Shown here piece by piece: positions 53,066 to 62,229 of a stretch of DNA of 64,000 nucleotides. The translations under genes were made by a program, and so were the position numbers. The DNA is from OMPR01 sp965183835 (lineage in GTDB: Bacteria; Pseudomonadota; Alphaproteobacteria; Rhodobacterales; Rhodobacteraceae), in NCBI GenBank assembly GCA_965183835.1, contig CBCYME010000019.1, positions 1 to 64,000 of the forward strand, given 5' to 3'. The notes below the pieces were generated by a model. The model saw only the letters and a program-made list of their open reading frames with translations, was not told the DNA's origin and made no database searches. Position 1 is the stretch's first letter, and the number at the start of each line of letters is the position of its first letter.

Positions 53066-53839
53066 ATGTCGCTCACTGGAAAAACCGCAATCATCACCGG
53101 GTCGAATTCAGGGATTGGTCTGGGCGTCGCTTGGGAAATGGCACGTGCGGGCGCTGATGTTGTTCTGAATTCATTCACCGACCGTGAGGAAGACCACGCG
53201 ATTGCGGCCGAGATCGCGTCTGAAACCGGCGTGAGCGCGCGTTACATTCAGGCGGATATGTCCAAAGGCGATGATTGCCGCGCACTGATCGAAAGGGCGG
53301 GGCGGTGCGATATTCTGATCAACAACGCTGGCATTCAGCATGTTGCGCCAATTGATCAGTTCCCGGTTGAAAAGTGGGATGCGATTATTGCGATCAATAT
53401 GAACTCTGTCTTTCACACGATGGCGTCTGCACTGCCGATGATGCGCGAGGCCGGTTGGGGTCGCATTGTCAACATTGCGTCCGCGCACGGATTGACCGCA
53501 TCACCGTTCAAAGCGGCCTATGTCGCGGCAAAGCATGGTGTTGTGGGCATGACGAAAACCGTTGCCTTGGAAACCGCTGAACAGCCGATCACGTGTAATG
53601 CGATTTGCCCGGGATATGTTTTGACGCCCTTGGTCGAGGCACAGATCCCCGACACCATGGAAAAATACAACATGGGACGCGAAGAGGTGATCAAAAAGGT
53701 CATGCTGGAACGTCAGCCAAGCCGTGAATTTGCCACTGTTGAACAACTTGGTGGCACCGCTGTGTTCCTGTGTTCTGATGCCGCGGCGCAGATGACGGGC
53801 ACAACCTTGTCCGTCGACGGTGGCTGGACCGCGCTTTAA
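53066..53839 (+). CDS. bdhA: 3-hydroxybutyrate dehydrogenase
   Basis: NAD-dependent SDR oxidising (R)-3-hydroxybutyrate to acetoacetate in polyhydroxybutyrate use. 257 residues, normal length. Cofactor loop AIITGSNSGIGLGVAWEMA (about 9-27), NNAG in ILINNAGIQHVAPI, catalytic Ser in NIASAHGLTASPF and YxxxK in AAYVAAKHGVVGM, C-terminal SVDGGWTAL. The ATG follows AGAAGGGGAAGAGCC. Followed 73 bp later by a patatin gene in the same direction. Confidence 0.94.
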   Translation: MSLTGKTAIITGSNSGIGLGVAWEMARAGADVVLNSFTDREEDHAIAAEIASETGVSARYIQADMSKGDDCRALIERAGRCDILINNAGIQHVAPIDQFPVEKWDAIIAINMNSVFHTMASALPMMREAGWGRIVNIASAHGLTASPFKAAYVAAKHGVVGMTKTVALETAEQPITCNAICPGYVLTPLVEAQIPDTMEKYNMGREEVIKKVMLERQPSREFATVEQLGGTAVFLCSDAAAQMTGTTLSVDGGWTAL

Positions 53840-53912
53840 ACGCACAAGGCGGTAGGCCTCTCTTGGCCCCGTTGGGCTCACAAAATACCTGTGGCAAGCT
53901 AAGGAAATTCCA

Positions 53913-54938
53913 GTGAAACAAATTAATTTGGCGTTGCAGGGCGGTGGGGCACACGGGGCCTTTACCTGGGGTGTGCTAGATCGGTTGCTGGATGAACCAG
54001 ATGTTGAGGTTGCTGGGATTTCAGGAACCTCTGCTGGGGCCCTGAATGGGGCGGCTTTCAAGGCAGGCATGGTCAAAGGTGGCCGCGAGGGCGCCCGCGC
54101 AAATCTGGATGGCCTGTGGGGGCGCATGGGCGCCGTCGGGGATATGCGGGTTGCCAATTGGATGCGTGGGTTGGAACCTGCACAGGTGGCGCAGGCGATC
54201 GAGCAATCTTTCCCGTTTTCGTTTGCTGACGCTTATTCCCGTATGGTTTCGCCCTATGCCTACGGGCCTTTTTACCGCAACCCGTTGCGCCCTGTCGTGG
54301 ATGCCTTTGATTTTGAGGGGATCTGTTCAGAGTCCGGGCCAGAGTTGTTTATCTGTGCCACACGCGTTCGGTCAGGCAAGATCCGTGTTTTCCAAGGGGA
54401 TGAAATCACCACCGATGCCATTCTTGCGTCGGCCTGCCTGCCAACCATTTTCCAAGCGGTTGAGATCGCCGACCCAGAGACGGGTGAGGTCGAGCCCTAT
54501 TGGGATGGCGGATATACGGGAAACCCTGCTTTGTATCCGCTATTTAACGCGGGCTTGCCGGATGATCTGGTCATTGTGAACATCAACCCGCTTGAGCGGT
54601 CAGAATTGCCTGTGACACCCCAGCAAATTCAAAACCGCGTCAACGAGATCAGCTTTAACTCATCCTTGTTGCGTGAACTTCGTGCCATCAATTTTGTGTC
54701 CCGGTTGCTCGAAGACGGGACAATAACGGCCGGAACCATGAGCCGCGTGCTGGTTCATATGATTGCGGATGATGAATTGATGACGGATTTGTCCGTGGCA
54801 ACGAAAATGGTGCCCACACCGATGGTATTAGCACGACTCAAAGAAGCCGGACGCACCGCGACAGGCCGGTTCCTGCAAGATCACAAGTCAGATTTGGGGC
54901 AGCGTTCAACCGTAGATTTGGCCGAAATGTTTGGCTGA
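53913..54938 (+). CDS. patatin-like phospholipase family protein
   Basis: 341 residues, GTG start with AAGGAA ahead. Glycine-rich oxyanion loop LALQGGGAHGAFTWGVLDRL (about 5-24), nucleophile elbow GISGTSAGALNGAAF with Ser in GTSAG (about 41), and the Asp of the catalytic dyad in YWDGGYTGNPALYPLF (about 195). Cytosolic, no signal peptide. In several alphaproteobacteria it accompanies bdhA and may handle lipid or PHB-granule material; that is inference. Ends directly against the convergent DUF502 gene. Confidence 0.93.
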   Translation: MKQINLALQGGGAHGAFTWGVLDRLLDEPDVEVAGISGTSAGALNGAAFKAGMVKGGREGARANLDGLWGRMGAVGDMRVANWMRGLEPAQVAQAIEQSFPFSFADAYSRMVSPYAYGPFYRNPLRPVVDAFDFEGICSESGPELFICATRVRSGKIRVFQGDEITTDAILASACLPTIFQAVEIADPETGEVEPYWDGGYTGNPALYPLFNAGLPDDLVIVNINPLERSELPVTPQQIQNRVNEISFNSSLLRELRAINFVSRLLEDGTITAGTMSRVLVHMIADDELMTDLSVATKMVPTPMVLARLKEAGRTATGRFLQDHKSDLGQRSTVDLAEMFG

Positions 54939-55616
54939 TTACTCGGGCGGTTGTGATGGATCTTTTTCATTTGGATAGACCAATCCGGCAGAGATCACCA
55001 ATTTCGCAGCATCTTCGACGCTCATATCCAAAATGATGACGTCTTCGACCGGGAAATACAGTAAAAAGCCCGATGTTGGGTTTGGAGTTGTCGGGAGGAA
55101 TACGCTCATCAAACCGGTACCAGTTTCCGCGCGTTCAGCGATTTCGCCTTTGGCCATGGTTGAAACAAACCCAATCGCCCAGATTCCTCGGCGCGGATAT
55201 TGGATCAAGCAGGCTTTTTCAAAACTACGCTCAGTTTGGGCAAACACTGTTTCCGAGATTTGTTTGATCCCGGAGTAGATCGATCGCACGACCGGCATGC
55301 GGTTGACCAATCCTTCGGCGAAATGGATCAGGGATCGTCCAAGAATTCCCTTGGCGATCCAACCGACCAAAACGGTGAAGATCAAGAAGATGATCACGCC
55401 AACGCCGCGTAAGTTAATGCCGATGTATTCTTCGGGTTGGATCGTCTGCGGCACAAACGGCAAAACGACCCCATCGATCCACCCAACAACGGTCCAGATC
55501 AACCAAATCGTTACCCCAACTGGGGCGATGACGACGATGCCGGTCAAAAACGATGATCGTATCCGGGCAAACAGTCCGGGACCTTGGGTGGGTTCTTCGT
55601 CAAATGGGGTGTTCAT
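54939..55616 (-). CDS. DUF502 membrane protein
   Basis: 225 residues with two N-terminal membrane segments (FLTGIVVIAPVGVTIWLIWT, GVGVIIFLIFTVLVGWIAKG) and a cytosolic DUF502 domain (VNRMPVVRSIYSGIKQISET, GIWAIGFVSTM, FLPTTPNPTSGFLLYFPVED). The family is widespread and structurally membrane-associated but its role is unknown. Stop codon directly abuts that of the patatin gene. Confidence 0.93.
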   Translation of the reverse strand: MNTPFDEEPTQGPGLFARIRSSFLTGIVVIAPVGVTIWLIWTVVGWIDGVVLPFVPQTIQPEEYIGINLRGVGVIIFLIFTVLVGWIAKGILGRSLIHFAEGLVNRMPVVRSIYSGIKQISETVFAQTERSFEKACLIQYPRRGIWAIGFVSTMAKGEIAERAETGTGLMSVFLPTTPNPTSGFLLYFPVEDVIILDMSVEDAAKLVISAGLVYPNEKDPSQPPE

Positions 55617-55694
55617 CGGGTTTCCGCTTGTTGCAGAGCCAGAAGTAAGGATTCAGGGCAAGGGCTGCAATGGATGGTCGCAGCCCAAGCGCGC

Positions 55695-56609
55695 TTATCT
55701 CGCAATTTTTTGCAAATCTTGGGCAATTTTTGCGCCAAGACGTGCATTATTCCGCACCAAAGCAATATTGGCGACCAGTGACCGACCTCCAGTGCGTTCG
55801 AAAATTCGCTGCAGCAAATAGGGTGTCACACCTTTGCCCGCGATATTGTGAGCGTCTGCATCGGCCTGGGCCTGAGCAATGATTGGTGCCAATTCGCTAG
55901 CCGGGATCTGATCTTGGGCCGGGATTGGGTTCGCAACAAGCTGCCCACCGGGCAGACCAAGTGCGCGACGCATCGCATGGGATTTCGCAATGTCTGCGCT
56001 GTCATCCATACGCAACGGAGCATCGAGCGTTGATTGCGACGACCAAAAGGCCGGAAATTGGTCTTGACCATAGGCGATCACTGGAACGCCAAGCGTTTCA
56101 AGAACTTCCAGTGTTTTGTTCAAGTCCAAAATGGCCTTAGCACCCGCCGCAATGACGGTTACTGGTGTTTGAGCGAGTTCATGTAGGTCAGCGGAGATAT
56201 CGAAACTGGTTTCCGCGCCTTTGTGAACGCCCCCAATGCCGCCGGTTGCAAAAACGCTGATGCCAGCATGATGCGCGGCGATCATTGTTGCGGCGACCGT
56301 CGTTGCACCGGTTCCGCCCGTGGCCATGCAGGCGGCCATATCTGCGCGCGACAGCTTGGCCACGCCTTTGGCTTGCCCCAAACCGCTCAGTTGTTCGGGT
56401 TCCAGACCCACGTGCAGGCGACCTTCGATAACGGCTATGGTTGCTGGGGTTGCTCCAGCGTCACGGATGTCTTGTTCAACCTGGGCTGCGACCTCAATAT
56501 TCTGCGGATAAGGCATCCCATGGGTGATAATGGTGCTTTCGAGCGCCACAATAGCGCCTCCCGCCTCTTTGGCGGCTTTCACTTCGGTTGAAAATTGGAG
56601 GTCGATCAC
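55695..56609 (-). CDS. psuG: pseudouridine-5'-phosphate glycosidase
   Basis: Splits pseudouridine 5'-phosphate to uracil and ribose 5-phosphate, a C-C glycosidase. 304 residues, GTG start. Catalytic Glu in VALESTIITHGMPYPQN (about 24), Lys in IAAGAKAILDLNKTLE (about 165), and GGIGGVHKGAETSFDISADL. It overlaps psuK by 4 nt (GTGA), forming the psuK-psuG catabolic pair; no pseudouridine transporter is adjacent. Confidence 0.96.
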   Translation of the reverse strand: MIDLQFSTEVKAAKEAGGAIVALESTIITHGMPYPQNIEVAAQVEQDIRDAGATPATIAVIEGRLHVGLEPEQLSGLGQAKGVAKLSRADMAACMATGGTGATTVAATMIAAHHAGISVFATGGIGGVHKGAETSFDISADLHELAQTPVTVIAAGAKAILDLNKTLEVLETLGVPVIAYGQDQFPAFWSSQSTLDAPLRMDDSADIAKSHAMRRALGLPGGQLVANPIPAQDQIPASELAPIIAQAQADADAHNIAGKGVTPYLLQRIFERTGGRSLVANIALVRNNARLGAKIAQDLQKIAR

Positions 56610-57499
56610 AGTGGGGTTTCTCCTGAAACGTAAGTAGCGGCAGCCAGCAAGGCCCGGTTAAGGGCCGCATCGCGGTTTTGCCCTGCGGCCTCGGCTGCGA
56701 TGTGTGCCGCCATGAAAGTGTCGCCCGCACCCGTCACGCGTGTGACCAGAACTTCGGGCGGTGTTTGCGTGATAAGATCAGTGCCATCAGCCTCGGTCGC
56801 TGGATTGCCACCATCTGTTACCAGAACCCGGTGTGCACCACGGCTTAGCAGGCCCTGCGCTGCGGCAGCGGAACCTGCGAATTCGGTTTGGCACATGATA
56901 TTGGCTTCGATCAGGTTGACGTACAGCGTTCCACGGGATTGCGCCAAAAACGGTAACAAGCGTTCTGCTTTACCGGGTGAGGCTGGCGCGACCCTTAAAT
57001 CCGCCCGTGCAAAAGCAGGGCTTTGGGCGATGTCTTGCAGCAACTGTTGGGTAAGGTTGCCGTCCAACGCGACCAAGCCCGGGAATGGGGCTGTGTCAGA
57101 TCCAAGGGATCCATTTTGCAAAGACAAAAGGATCTTTGTTCCGGCCGCCTCCAAAGAATGCGCATCAGCGATTGCCGCGATCAGCCCATTGGCCCCTTCG
57201 ACCGCCATATAACGGTCTGTTGGCAAGTCCTCAGAGCGATAGATGTGGTCCGCGTCCATCCCAAGCTGTCGACACGCATCGACAAGTTCATGCCCTTCGG
57301 GATCTTGGCCAATCGCCGTCAGCAAGGTTGGAGTCATCCCAAACCGCACAAGCGTCATGGCGATGTTCATTGCAACACCACCCGGCAGGCGCGTGATGCG
57401 TCCAGGAACGTCAGAGCCCTGTTGCATGTGGCTGGCGGATCGTCCGATCACATCCCACAACACAGAGCCAATACAAAGGATATCTGTTTCTTTGGTCAT
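56606..57499 (-). CDS. psuK: PfkB-family kinase, probably pseudouridine kinase
   Basis: 297 residues. PfkB family signatures RLPGGVAMNIAMTLVRFGMT near the N-terminus (about 37-56) and the catalytic DTxxGDxF-type motif RVTGAGDTFMAAHIAAEAAG (about 253-272). The assignment as pseudouridine kinase comes from the coupling to psuG; the fold alone would also fit ribokinase or adenosine kinase. Confidence 0.9.
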   Translation of the reverse strand: MTKETDILCIGSVLWDVIGRSASHMQQGSDVPGRITRLPGGVAMNIAMTLVRFGMTPTLLTAIGQDPEGHELVDACRQLGMDADHIYRSEDLPTDRYMAVEGANGLIAAIADAHSLEAAGTKILLSLQNGSLGSDTAPFPGLVALDGNLTQQLLQDIAQSPAFARADLRVAPASPGKAERLLPFLAQSRGTLYVNLIEANIMCQTEFAGSAAAAQGLLSRGAHRVLVTDGGNPATEADGTDLITQTPPEVLVTRVTGAGDTFMAAHIAAEAAGQNRDAALNRALLAAATYVSGETPL

Positions 57500-57551
57500 A
57501 AGGCAGTCATGACGCAGGTTGGGAGGCTGTGCAAGAGGAGGTCGTTAACGC

Positions 57552-58349
57552 TCACGGAACAAGAAATGTCATTGCCGCCCACAGGCTTTCCCAAACCGCT
57601 TGTTGTCCATCGGGGGCAGGGCGCAAAATTACCGCATCCAAAAGGTATTCATGACCTGAAACCACGGGGATTATAGCCTGTCCCAGTGCATTCGTTCGGG
57701 TCAGGAAAATGGAAACCTGATCGTCTGGGCCACGTTCAAAAATTTCTACCTGCGCATCCGGTCTTGGGTGTCCTTGATACAAGAGCCGAACCGGCAATCC
57801 AGCGGACACATCATCGACATAGGGATTGGACAAAGCGACGAATTCGGTTTCCATCCCGGCTGGGGCATCCTGACCCCGTGCATGTCCAACCGCGATAAGG
57901 GCCTTGGTGTACCGGGTATAGGTTTCAAAAAACCCCTGTTCTGGCAGACCTCTCGCGTTTTGACGGGCCCGAATATCAGGGAAATCCTTGTGTTTGGCGA
58001 AATTCGCGAATTTTTTCCATGTCTTATACTTCAACGTCGCCGGGCGCGTTTGGTGTAGGTAAACAGCCAACCCTTCATCGGGAATGACTGCCTGAATGGC
58101 TGGAACATCCCCCATTCTGCCAGTGTACAACGTGGTTTTTCCCCGTTGGATCAGCTCTGATCGGGCAGTCCGCGTTTGGAAGAAAGCCTGTGGCCCGCCC
58201 TCAAAATTCTCTCCATTCATCAAATCCGCCACAAAAGGTGCTCCGCTTTCGACTTGATAATTCTGGGGTTTGATCCAAAACTCATGAGCAAGGGCAGGCA
58301 AGGCCGAGACCGCATAAATGGTCAGGGCAAACAAGAGACGAGGTATCAT
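57552..58349 (-). CDS. DUF4198 periplasmic protein
   Basis: 265 residues from ATG 58349 with a signal peptide MIPRLLFALTIYAVSALPAL cleaved at AHA or LAH, then HEFWIKPQNYQVESGAPFVA typical of DUF4198 (NikM/CbiK-like) proteins found near metal transport genes. The first mature residues HEFW are probable metal ligands. The ATG overlaps the ATG of the divergent HupE gene in a shared CATG. Likely works with the HupE protein in nickel, cobalt or copper handling (inference). Confidence 0.85.
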   Translation of the reverse strand: MIPRLLFALTIYAVSALPALAHEFWIKPQNYQVESGAPFVADLMNGENFEGGPQAFFQTRTARSELIQRGKTTLYTGRMGDVPAIQAVIPDEGLAVYLHQTRPATLKYKTWKKFANFAKHKDFPDIRARQNARGLPEQGFFETYTRYTKALIAVGHARGQDAPAGMETEFVALSNPYVDDVSAGLPVRLLYQGHPRPDAQVEIFERGPDDQVSIFLTRTNALGQAIIPVVSGHEYLLDAVILRPAPDGQQAVWESLWAAMTFLVP

Positions 58350-59490
58350 GGGGCGAACCTTTGATTTGATGGGACTCAAGCTGCGTCTTGTGGCGATTAT
58401 GTCAAGCCTGTGGGTGTTCATCGGGATGGCAACAGCCCACGAGGTTACACCGACGATAGGCGATCTAAGGGTGTCAGATGGTTTGGTCCAGCTTGAACTT
58501 CGCCTGAATGTCGAAGCGTTTTTGGCCGGGATTGATCTCGATGGTTTGGAAAATACCGACGAGGATGATCAATCTGCGCGTTATGATGCACTGCGGGCCA
58601 TGGGGTCTGCCGAACTCAGCCCGAAGGTGCGCGAATACGCTGTCGATTGGGCAGATCAAATCAGCATAACTGCGGGCACACCACTAGATTTGTCTTACGA
58701 AGGCGCGCGCATACCCGTTGTCGGGAATGTTGACCTCCCACGCGCTTCGTTTCTTTTGCTTGAGACACAGCTGCCAACAGGGGCACAAAGCCTTACAGTA
58801 ACTTGGCCCAAAGGGGCAGGTGCTTTGGTCTTGCGTCAGCATGATGTCACCGATCCCTATACCGGGTACCTGCAAGGTGGGGAAACCAGCCCAAGCATCC
58901 CGTTGGCTGGGGGCGCATCGCTCGGCGCGTGGGACAGTTTGTTATCCTATATCCCTGTCGGGTTCACGCATATCATTCCCAAAGGTCTGGATCATATCCT
59001 GTTTGTTTTGGGATTGTTTTTCCTGAGCGCGCGCTTGCGGCCTTTGGTTTGGCAAATCAGCGCTTTTACACTGGCGCATACCGTTACACTGGCGATGGGG
59101 GCAGCAGGTTGGATTTCAATTAATCCAGCCATAGTGGAGCCGCTCATCGCTGCATCAATCGTGTTTGTTGCGCTCGAGAATGTCTTTGTGCGCAAACTGC
59201 ACCCATGGCGACCGGTGGTCATTTTTGGGTTTGGATTGTTGCATGGGCTCGGCTTTGCGAGTGTCTTAGGGGACTTTGGACTACCACAGGGGCAATTCCT
59301 ACCCGCTCTGATCGGATTCAATGTCGGGGTCGAACTGGGTCAGCTTGCGGTGATCGCTGTTGCCTTTCTGACCGTTGGGGTGTGGTTTCGCAACAAATAC
59401 TGGTACCGGGGCAGGATTGCGATTCCCGCCTCGGTCGTGATTGCGATGATTGGTCTGTTTTGGTTCGTCGAACGGATTGGTGCGATCTAA
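58348..59490 (+). CDS. HupE/UreJ-family membrane protein
   Basis: 380 residues from ATG 58348, GAGG 4 nt ahead; starts at 58369 and 58399 are also possible and give a neater signal peptide (ending MATAHE). A periplasmic domain of about 180 residues follows, then six or seven helices with the HupE_2 signature YIPVGFTHIIPKGLDHILFV (about 198-217) and FGFGLLHGLGFASVLGDFG. Members are proposed nickel or cobalt transporters. Paired with the divergent DUF4198 gene. Confidence 0.87.
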   Translation: MGRTFDLMGLKLRLVAIMSSLWVFIGMATAHEVTPTIGDLRVSDGLVQLELRLNVEAFLAGIDLDGLENTDEDDQSARYDALRAMGSAELSPKVREYAVDWADQISITAGTPLDLSYEGARIPVVGNVDLPRASFLLLETQLPTGAQSLTVTWPKGAGALVLRQHDVTDPYTGYLQGGETSPSIPLAGGASLGAWDSLLSYIPVGFTHIIPKGLDHILFVLGLFFLSARLRPLVWQISAFTLAHTVTLAMGAAGWISINPAIVEPLIAASIVFVALENVFVRKLHPWRPVVIFGFGLLHGLGFASVLGDFGLPQGQFLPALIGFNVGVELGQLAVIAVAFLTVGVWFRNKYWYRGRIAIPASVVIAMIGLFWFVERIGAI

Positions 59491-60107
59491 CCCATCGCCG
59501 AGATGAGCGTTTTCAGCGTCGCCAAAGGATCATCCGTAGACCAAATTTCTTCGCCGATACCAAAGAAATCGGTGCGCGGCGACAGGGCTGTGATCAGGTC
59601 CACAGTCAAGCCACCTTCGGCCACAACGGGAACTTCGACCACATCGGACCACCATTGGAATAGTTCGCTATCGGCGATAGATCCGTCGCCAAGGTTAGAG
59701 GTTCCCACCGGGCCAAAGCTGACGTAATCGGCACCTGCGTCACCGGCATTCAGACCTTCGTGACTGGAATTGTTGCAAAAACTTCCAACAATGGCATCTG
59801 CGCCCAGTTCTTTACGCGCGTGACGCACTGATTTAGACGCATCGTTCAGGTGAACCCCATCCAGACCCAGCCGCTGCGCCAACAGGACATGATCGGAAAT
59901 CACCAAGGCGATATCGCGGGCATGGGCCACTTCGCGCAAAGCATCTGCGGTACGCGATATTTGGTCTTCGTCACTGCCGGCGAGTGCCAATCGCAGGCAC
60001 GCCACGTCCGCGCCATCCAGAACACGGGCCAGCGTGTCAGGAAAGCTCTCCAGATCCAGGCTGGGCGGTGTGATAAGATAGATCTGTGGCTGCTCTGGGT
60101 TATCCAT
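59487..60107 (-). CDS. ThiE-like protein with altered active-site motifs
   Basis: 206 residues from ATG 60107, a TIM-barrel of the thiamine-phosphate synthase/TenI superfamily: QIYLITPPSLDLESFPDTLA, GLDGVHLNDASKSVRHARKE, VGSFCNNSSHEGLNAGDAGA, YVSFGPVGTSNLGDGSIA. Functional ThiE has an NDR-type motif and GPxxPTxTK; here these read ISDHVLL and GPVGTSNLG, so pyrophosphate binding is probably changed. It may be a divergent synthase or a non-enzymatic relative. No other thi genes are near. Overlaps the HupE stop by 4 bp, convergent. Confidence 0.75.
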   Translation of the reverse strand: MDNPEQPQIYLITPPSLDLESFPDTLARVLDGADVACLRLALAGSDEDQISRTADALREVAHARDIALVISDHVLLAQRLGLDGVHLNDASKSVRHARKELGADAIVGSFCNNSSHEGLNAGDAGADYVSFGPVGTSNLGDGSIADSELFQWWSDVVEVPVVAEGGLTVDLITALSPRTDFFGIGEEIWSTDDPLATLKTLISAMG

Positions 60108-60268
60108 GGGACGGATCCTTGCGTTGACTTTCGGGCGGTGTAGCGGATTGGGACTGGGATGAAAACTTTTTTGCCCCGGATTCTTGGATTTGATGGCCAA
60201 GATCGGGCCAAGGGATTGCTCAAACCGCCTTGTCAGACTAGAGCAGGCAAGATTTTTCGGAGAATACC

Positions 60269-61018
60269 ATGCCCAGCGACACCCCACAGCCTGCGATTGT
60301 CCTTGTCCGCCCGCAGATGGGCGAGAATATCGGCGCAGCCGCGCGGGCGATGTGGAATTTTGGGCTTGATCGTATGCGGATTGTAGCGCCGCGCGATGGC
60401 TGGCCCAACCCCAAAGCGGTGGCGATGTCCTCGGGCGCAGGGCGTCTGCTGGACGAGGCGCAGCTGTATGACGATCTCGAAGGGGCTTTGGGGGATCGAA
60501 CGTTTACCTTTGCCACTACGGCACGGCAGCGCGGATTGACCAAACCTGTGTACAGTCCTGAGCGCGCAATGCAGCTGGCAGCCCAGAAAATTGCTGCCGG
60601 TGAGCAGGTCGCGATCCTGTTTGGGCCCGAACGTGCGGGTTTGGAAAACGAAGATATTGCGAAAGCCAACGCAATCATTTCTGTGCCAGTGAACCCGCTT
60701 TATGCCTCGCTCAATCTGGGGCAATGCGTGCTTTTGACATCTTACGAATGGATGCGGCAATCGGCTCAGGTGACGCACGAAGCGACCGATTTAGGTAAAG
60801 GCGATTGGGCCACCGGCGTCGAAGTTGAAAAGCTGGTGGAACACTACGAAGACCGTCTGGACCAAGCTGGCTTTTTCTATCCGCCAGAAAAGGCCGAAGG
60901 CATGAAGGTCAACTTGCGCAACCTCTGGAGCCGCATGCGTTTGACGCGCGCCGATGTGCAAATGATGCACGGTGTTATGCGGCAGATGGTCCGTTGGAAA
61001 GAACGCGGCGACGAGTGA
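60269..61018 (+). CDS. trmJ: tRNA/rRNA 2'-O-methyltransferase (TrmJ type)
   Basis: SPOUT-fold enzyme, 249 residues, expected to methylate position 32 of tRNAs. Motif 1 IVLVRPQMGENIGAAARAMWNFG, motif 2 ILFGPERAGLENEDI, motif 3 PVNPLYASLNLGQCVLL, and the C-terminal extension of TrmJ proteins. ATG after GGAGAATACC. Divergent from the ThiE-like gene by 161 bp. Confidence 0.93.
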   Translation: MPSDTPQPAIVLVRPQMGENIGAAARAMWNFGLDRMRIVAPRDGWPNPKAVAMSSGAGRLLDEAQLYDDLEGALGDRTFTFATTARQRGLTKPVYSPERAMQLAAQKIAAGEQVAILFGPERAGLENEDIAKANAIISVPVNPLYASLNLGQCVLLTSYEWMRQSAQVTHEATDLGKGDWATGVEVEKLVEHYEDRLDQAGFFYPPEKAEGMKVNLRNLWSRMRLTRADVQMMHGVMRQMVRWKERGDE

Positions 61019-61077
61019 CGCTGGACCTTCTGGTCTGCGCACCCTAGCTTGCTGTGAAATCAAGGAAAGAGGGTGGT

Positions 61078-62229
61078 ATGAGCGGCAAGCGCAGCATCTT
61101 TGAAGACGTAGCAGAAACCAGCAAACCCGAGGCCGTGCAGCCGGGTATGATTGACCGTGGCCGCGGCGGCGCCCGTAGGGGCATCCGGATCTGGTTGATA
61201 GTGTTGTTTGGTCTGGTCATGGCAATGATTGTTGTTGGTGGCTTGACCCGTTTGACCGACAGCGGCTTGTCGATCACCGAATGGAAACCGCTGACCGGTG
61301 CCATCCCGCCAACCAGCGAAGTCGAGTGGCAGGCCGAATTCGACAAATATAAGCAGATTGATCAGTGGGAAATTCAGAACCAATGGATGGAGCTGTCTGA
61401 CTTCAAATCCATCTATTGGTGGGAATGGGGGCACCGTCAACTTGGCCGCGCGATTGGCCTAGTTTGGGCGCTCGGGTTCTTTGGTTTTCTTGTTGCCCGA
61501 CAAATCCCAACTGGGTGGACCGGGCGGTTGTTCCTGTTGGGTCTCTTGGGTGGAGCGCAGGGCGGTATCGGCTGGTGGATGGTTGCATCCGGTGTAACCC
61601 AAGGCGAAGGCATGATTGCGGTGGCCAGCTATCGCTTGGCAATCCATCTTGGTTTGGCCTTTGTCATTCTCGGGTTCATTGGTTGGTATATCTATATGAT
61701 GGGTCGCAGCGAACGCGACCTGATGCAAGCGCGCCGCGCCAAAGAGGCAAAACTTTTTGGGCTGTCTACGGGGTTGCTGCATTTCGCCTTTCTGCAGATT
61801 CTGTTGGGCGCGTTGGTCGCAGGGATCGATGCTGGGCGGGGCTACACCGATTGGCCGCTGATGGCGGGGCAGGTGATCCCACCCGATCCGCTTGTTCTGG
61901 AACCGATTTGGCGCAACTTCTTTGAAAACGCTGGTCTGGTTCAGTTTGTACATCGCTGCGCCGGGTATCTGCTATTCGCCTTTGGCGTTGTGGTTTGGTT
62001 GCGCGGACGTGCAAGCGCCCATCGTCAAACGCAATTTGCCTTTAATGCGATGTTCTGCGCGTTGCTGCTGCAAATCGTATTGGGCATCGTGACCGTACTT
62101 TATTCTGCACAGTGGCACATTGCCATTACACACCAACTGATGGCTGTGATCCTTTGGGCGCTGATCCTGCGCGCCCGGTTCCTGAGCCTGTATCCCATCG
62201 CAACATCTGTCCGAGGACACTCTGCATGA
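61078..62229 (+). CDS. ctaA: haem A synthase
   Basis: Membrane enzyme converting haem O to haem A for cytochrome aa3. 383 residues from ATG 61078, preceded by AAGGAAAGAGGG; eight helices. Haem-ligand histidines in WWEWGHRQLGRAIGLVWAL, SYRLAIHLGLAFVIL, QFVHRCAGYLLFAFG and AITHQLMAVILWAL, with the alphaproteobacterial N-terminus and GGLTRLTDSGLSITEWKP. The stop overlaps the carboxypeptidase ATG by 4 nt. Confidence 0.96.
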   Translation: MSGKRSIFEDVAETSKPEAVQPGMIDRGRGGARRGIRIWLIVLFGLVMAMIVVGGLTRLTDSGLSITEWKPLTGAIPPTSEVEWQAEFDKYKQIDQWEIQNQWMELSDFKSIYWWEWGHRQLGRAIGLVWALGFFGFLVARQIPTGWTGRLFLLGLLGGAQGGIGWWMVASGVTQGEGMIAVASYRLAIHLGLAFVILGFIGWYIYMMGRSERDLMQARRAKEAKLFGLSTGLLHFAFLQILLGALVAGIDAGRGYTDWPLMAGQVIPPDPLVLEPIWRNFFENAGLVQFVHRCAGYLLFAFGVVVWLRGRASAHRQTQFAFNAMFCALLLQIVLGIVTVLYSAQWHIAITHQLMAVILWALILRARFLSLYPIATSVRGHSA

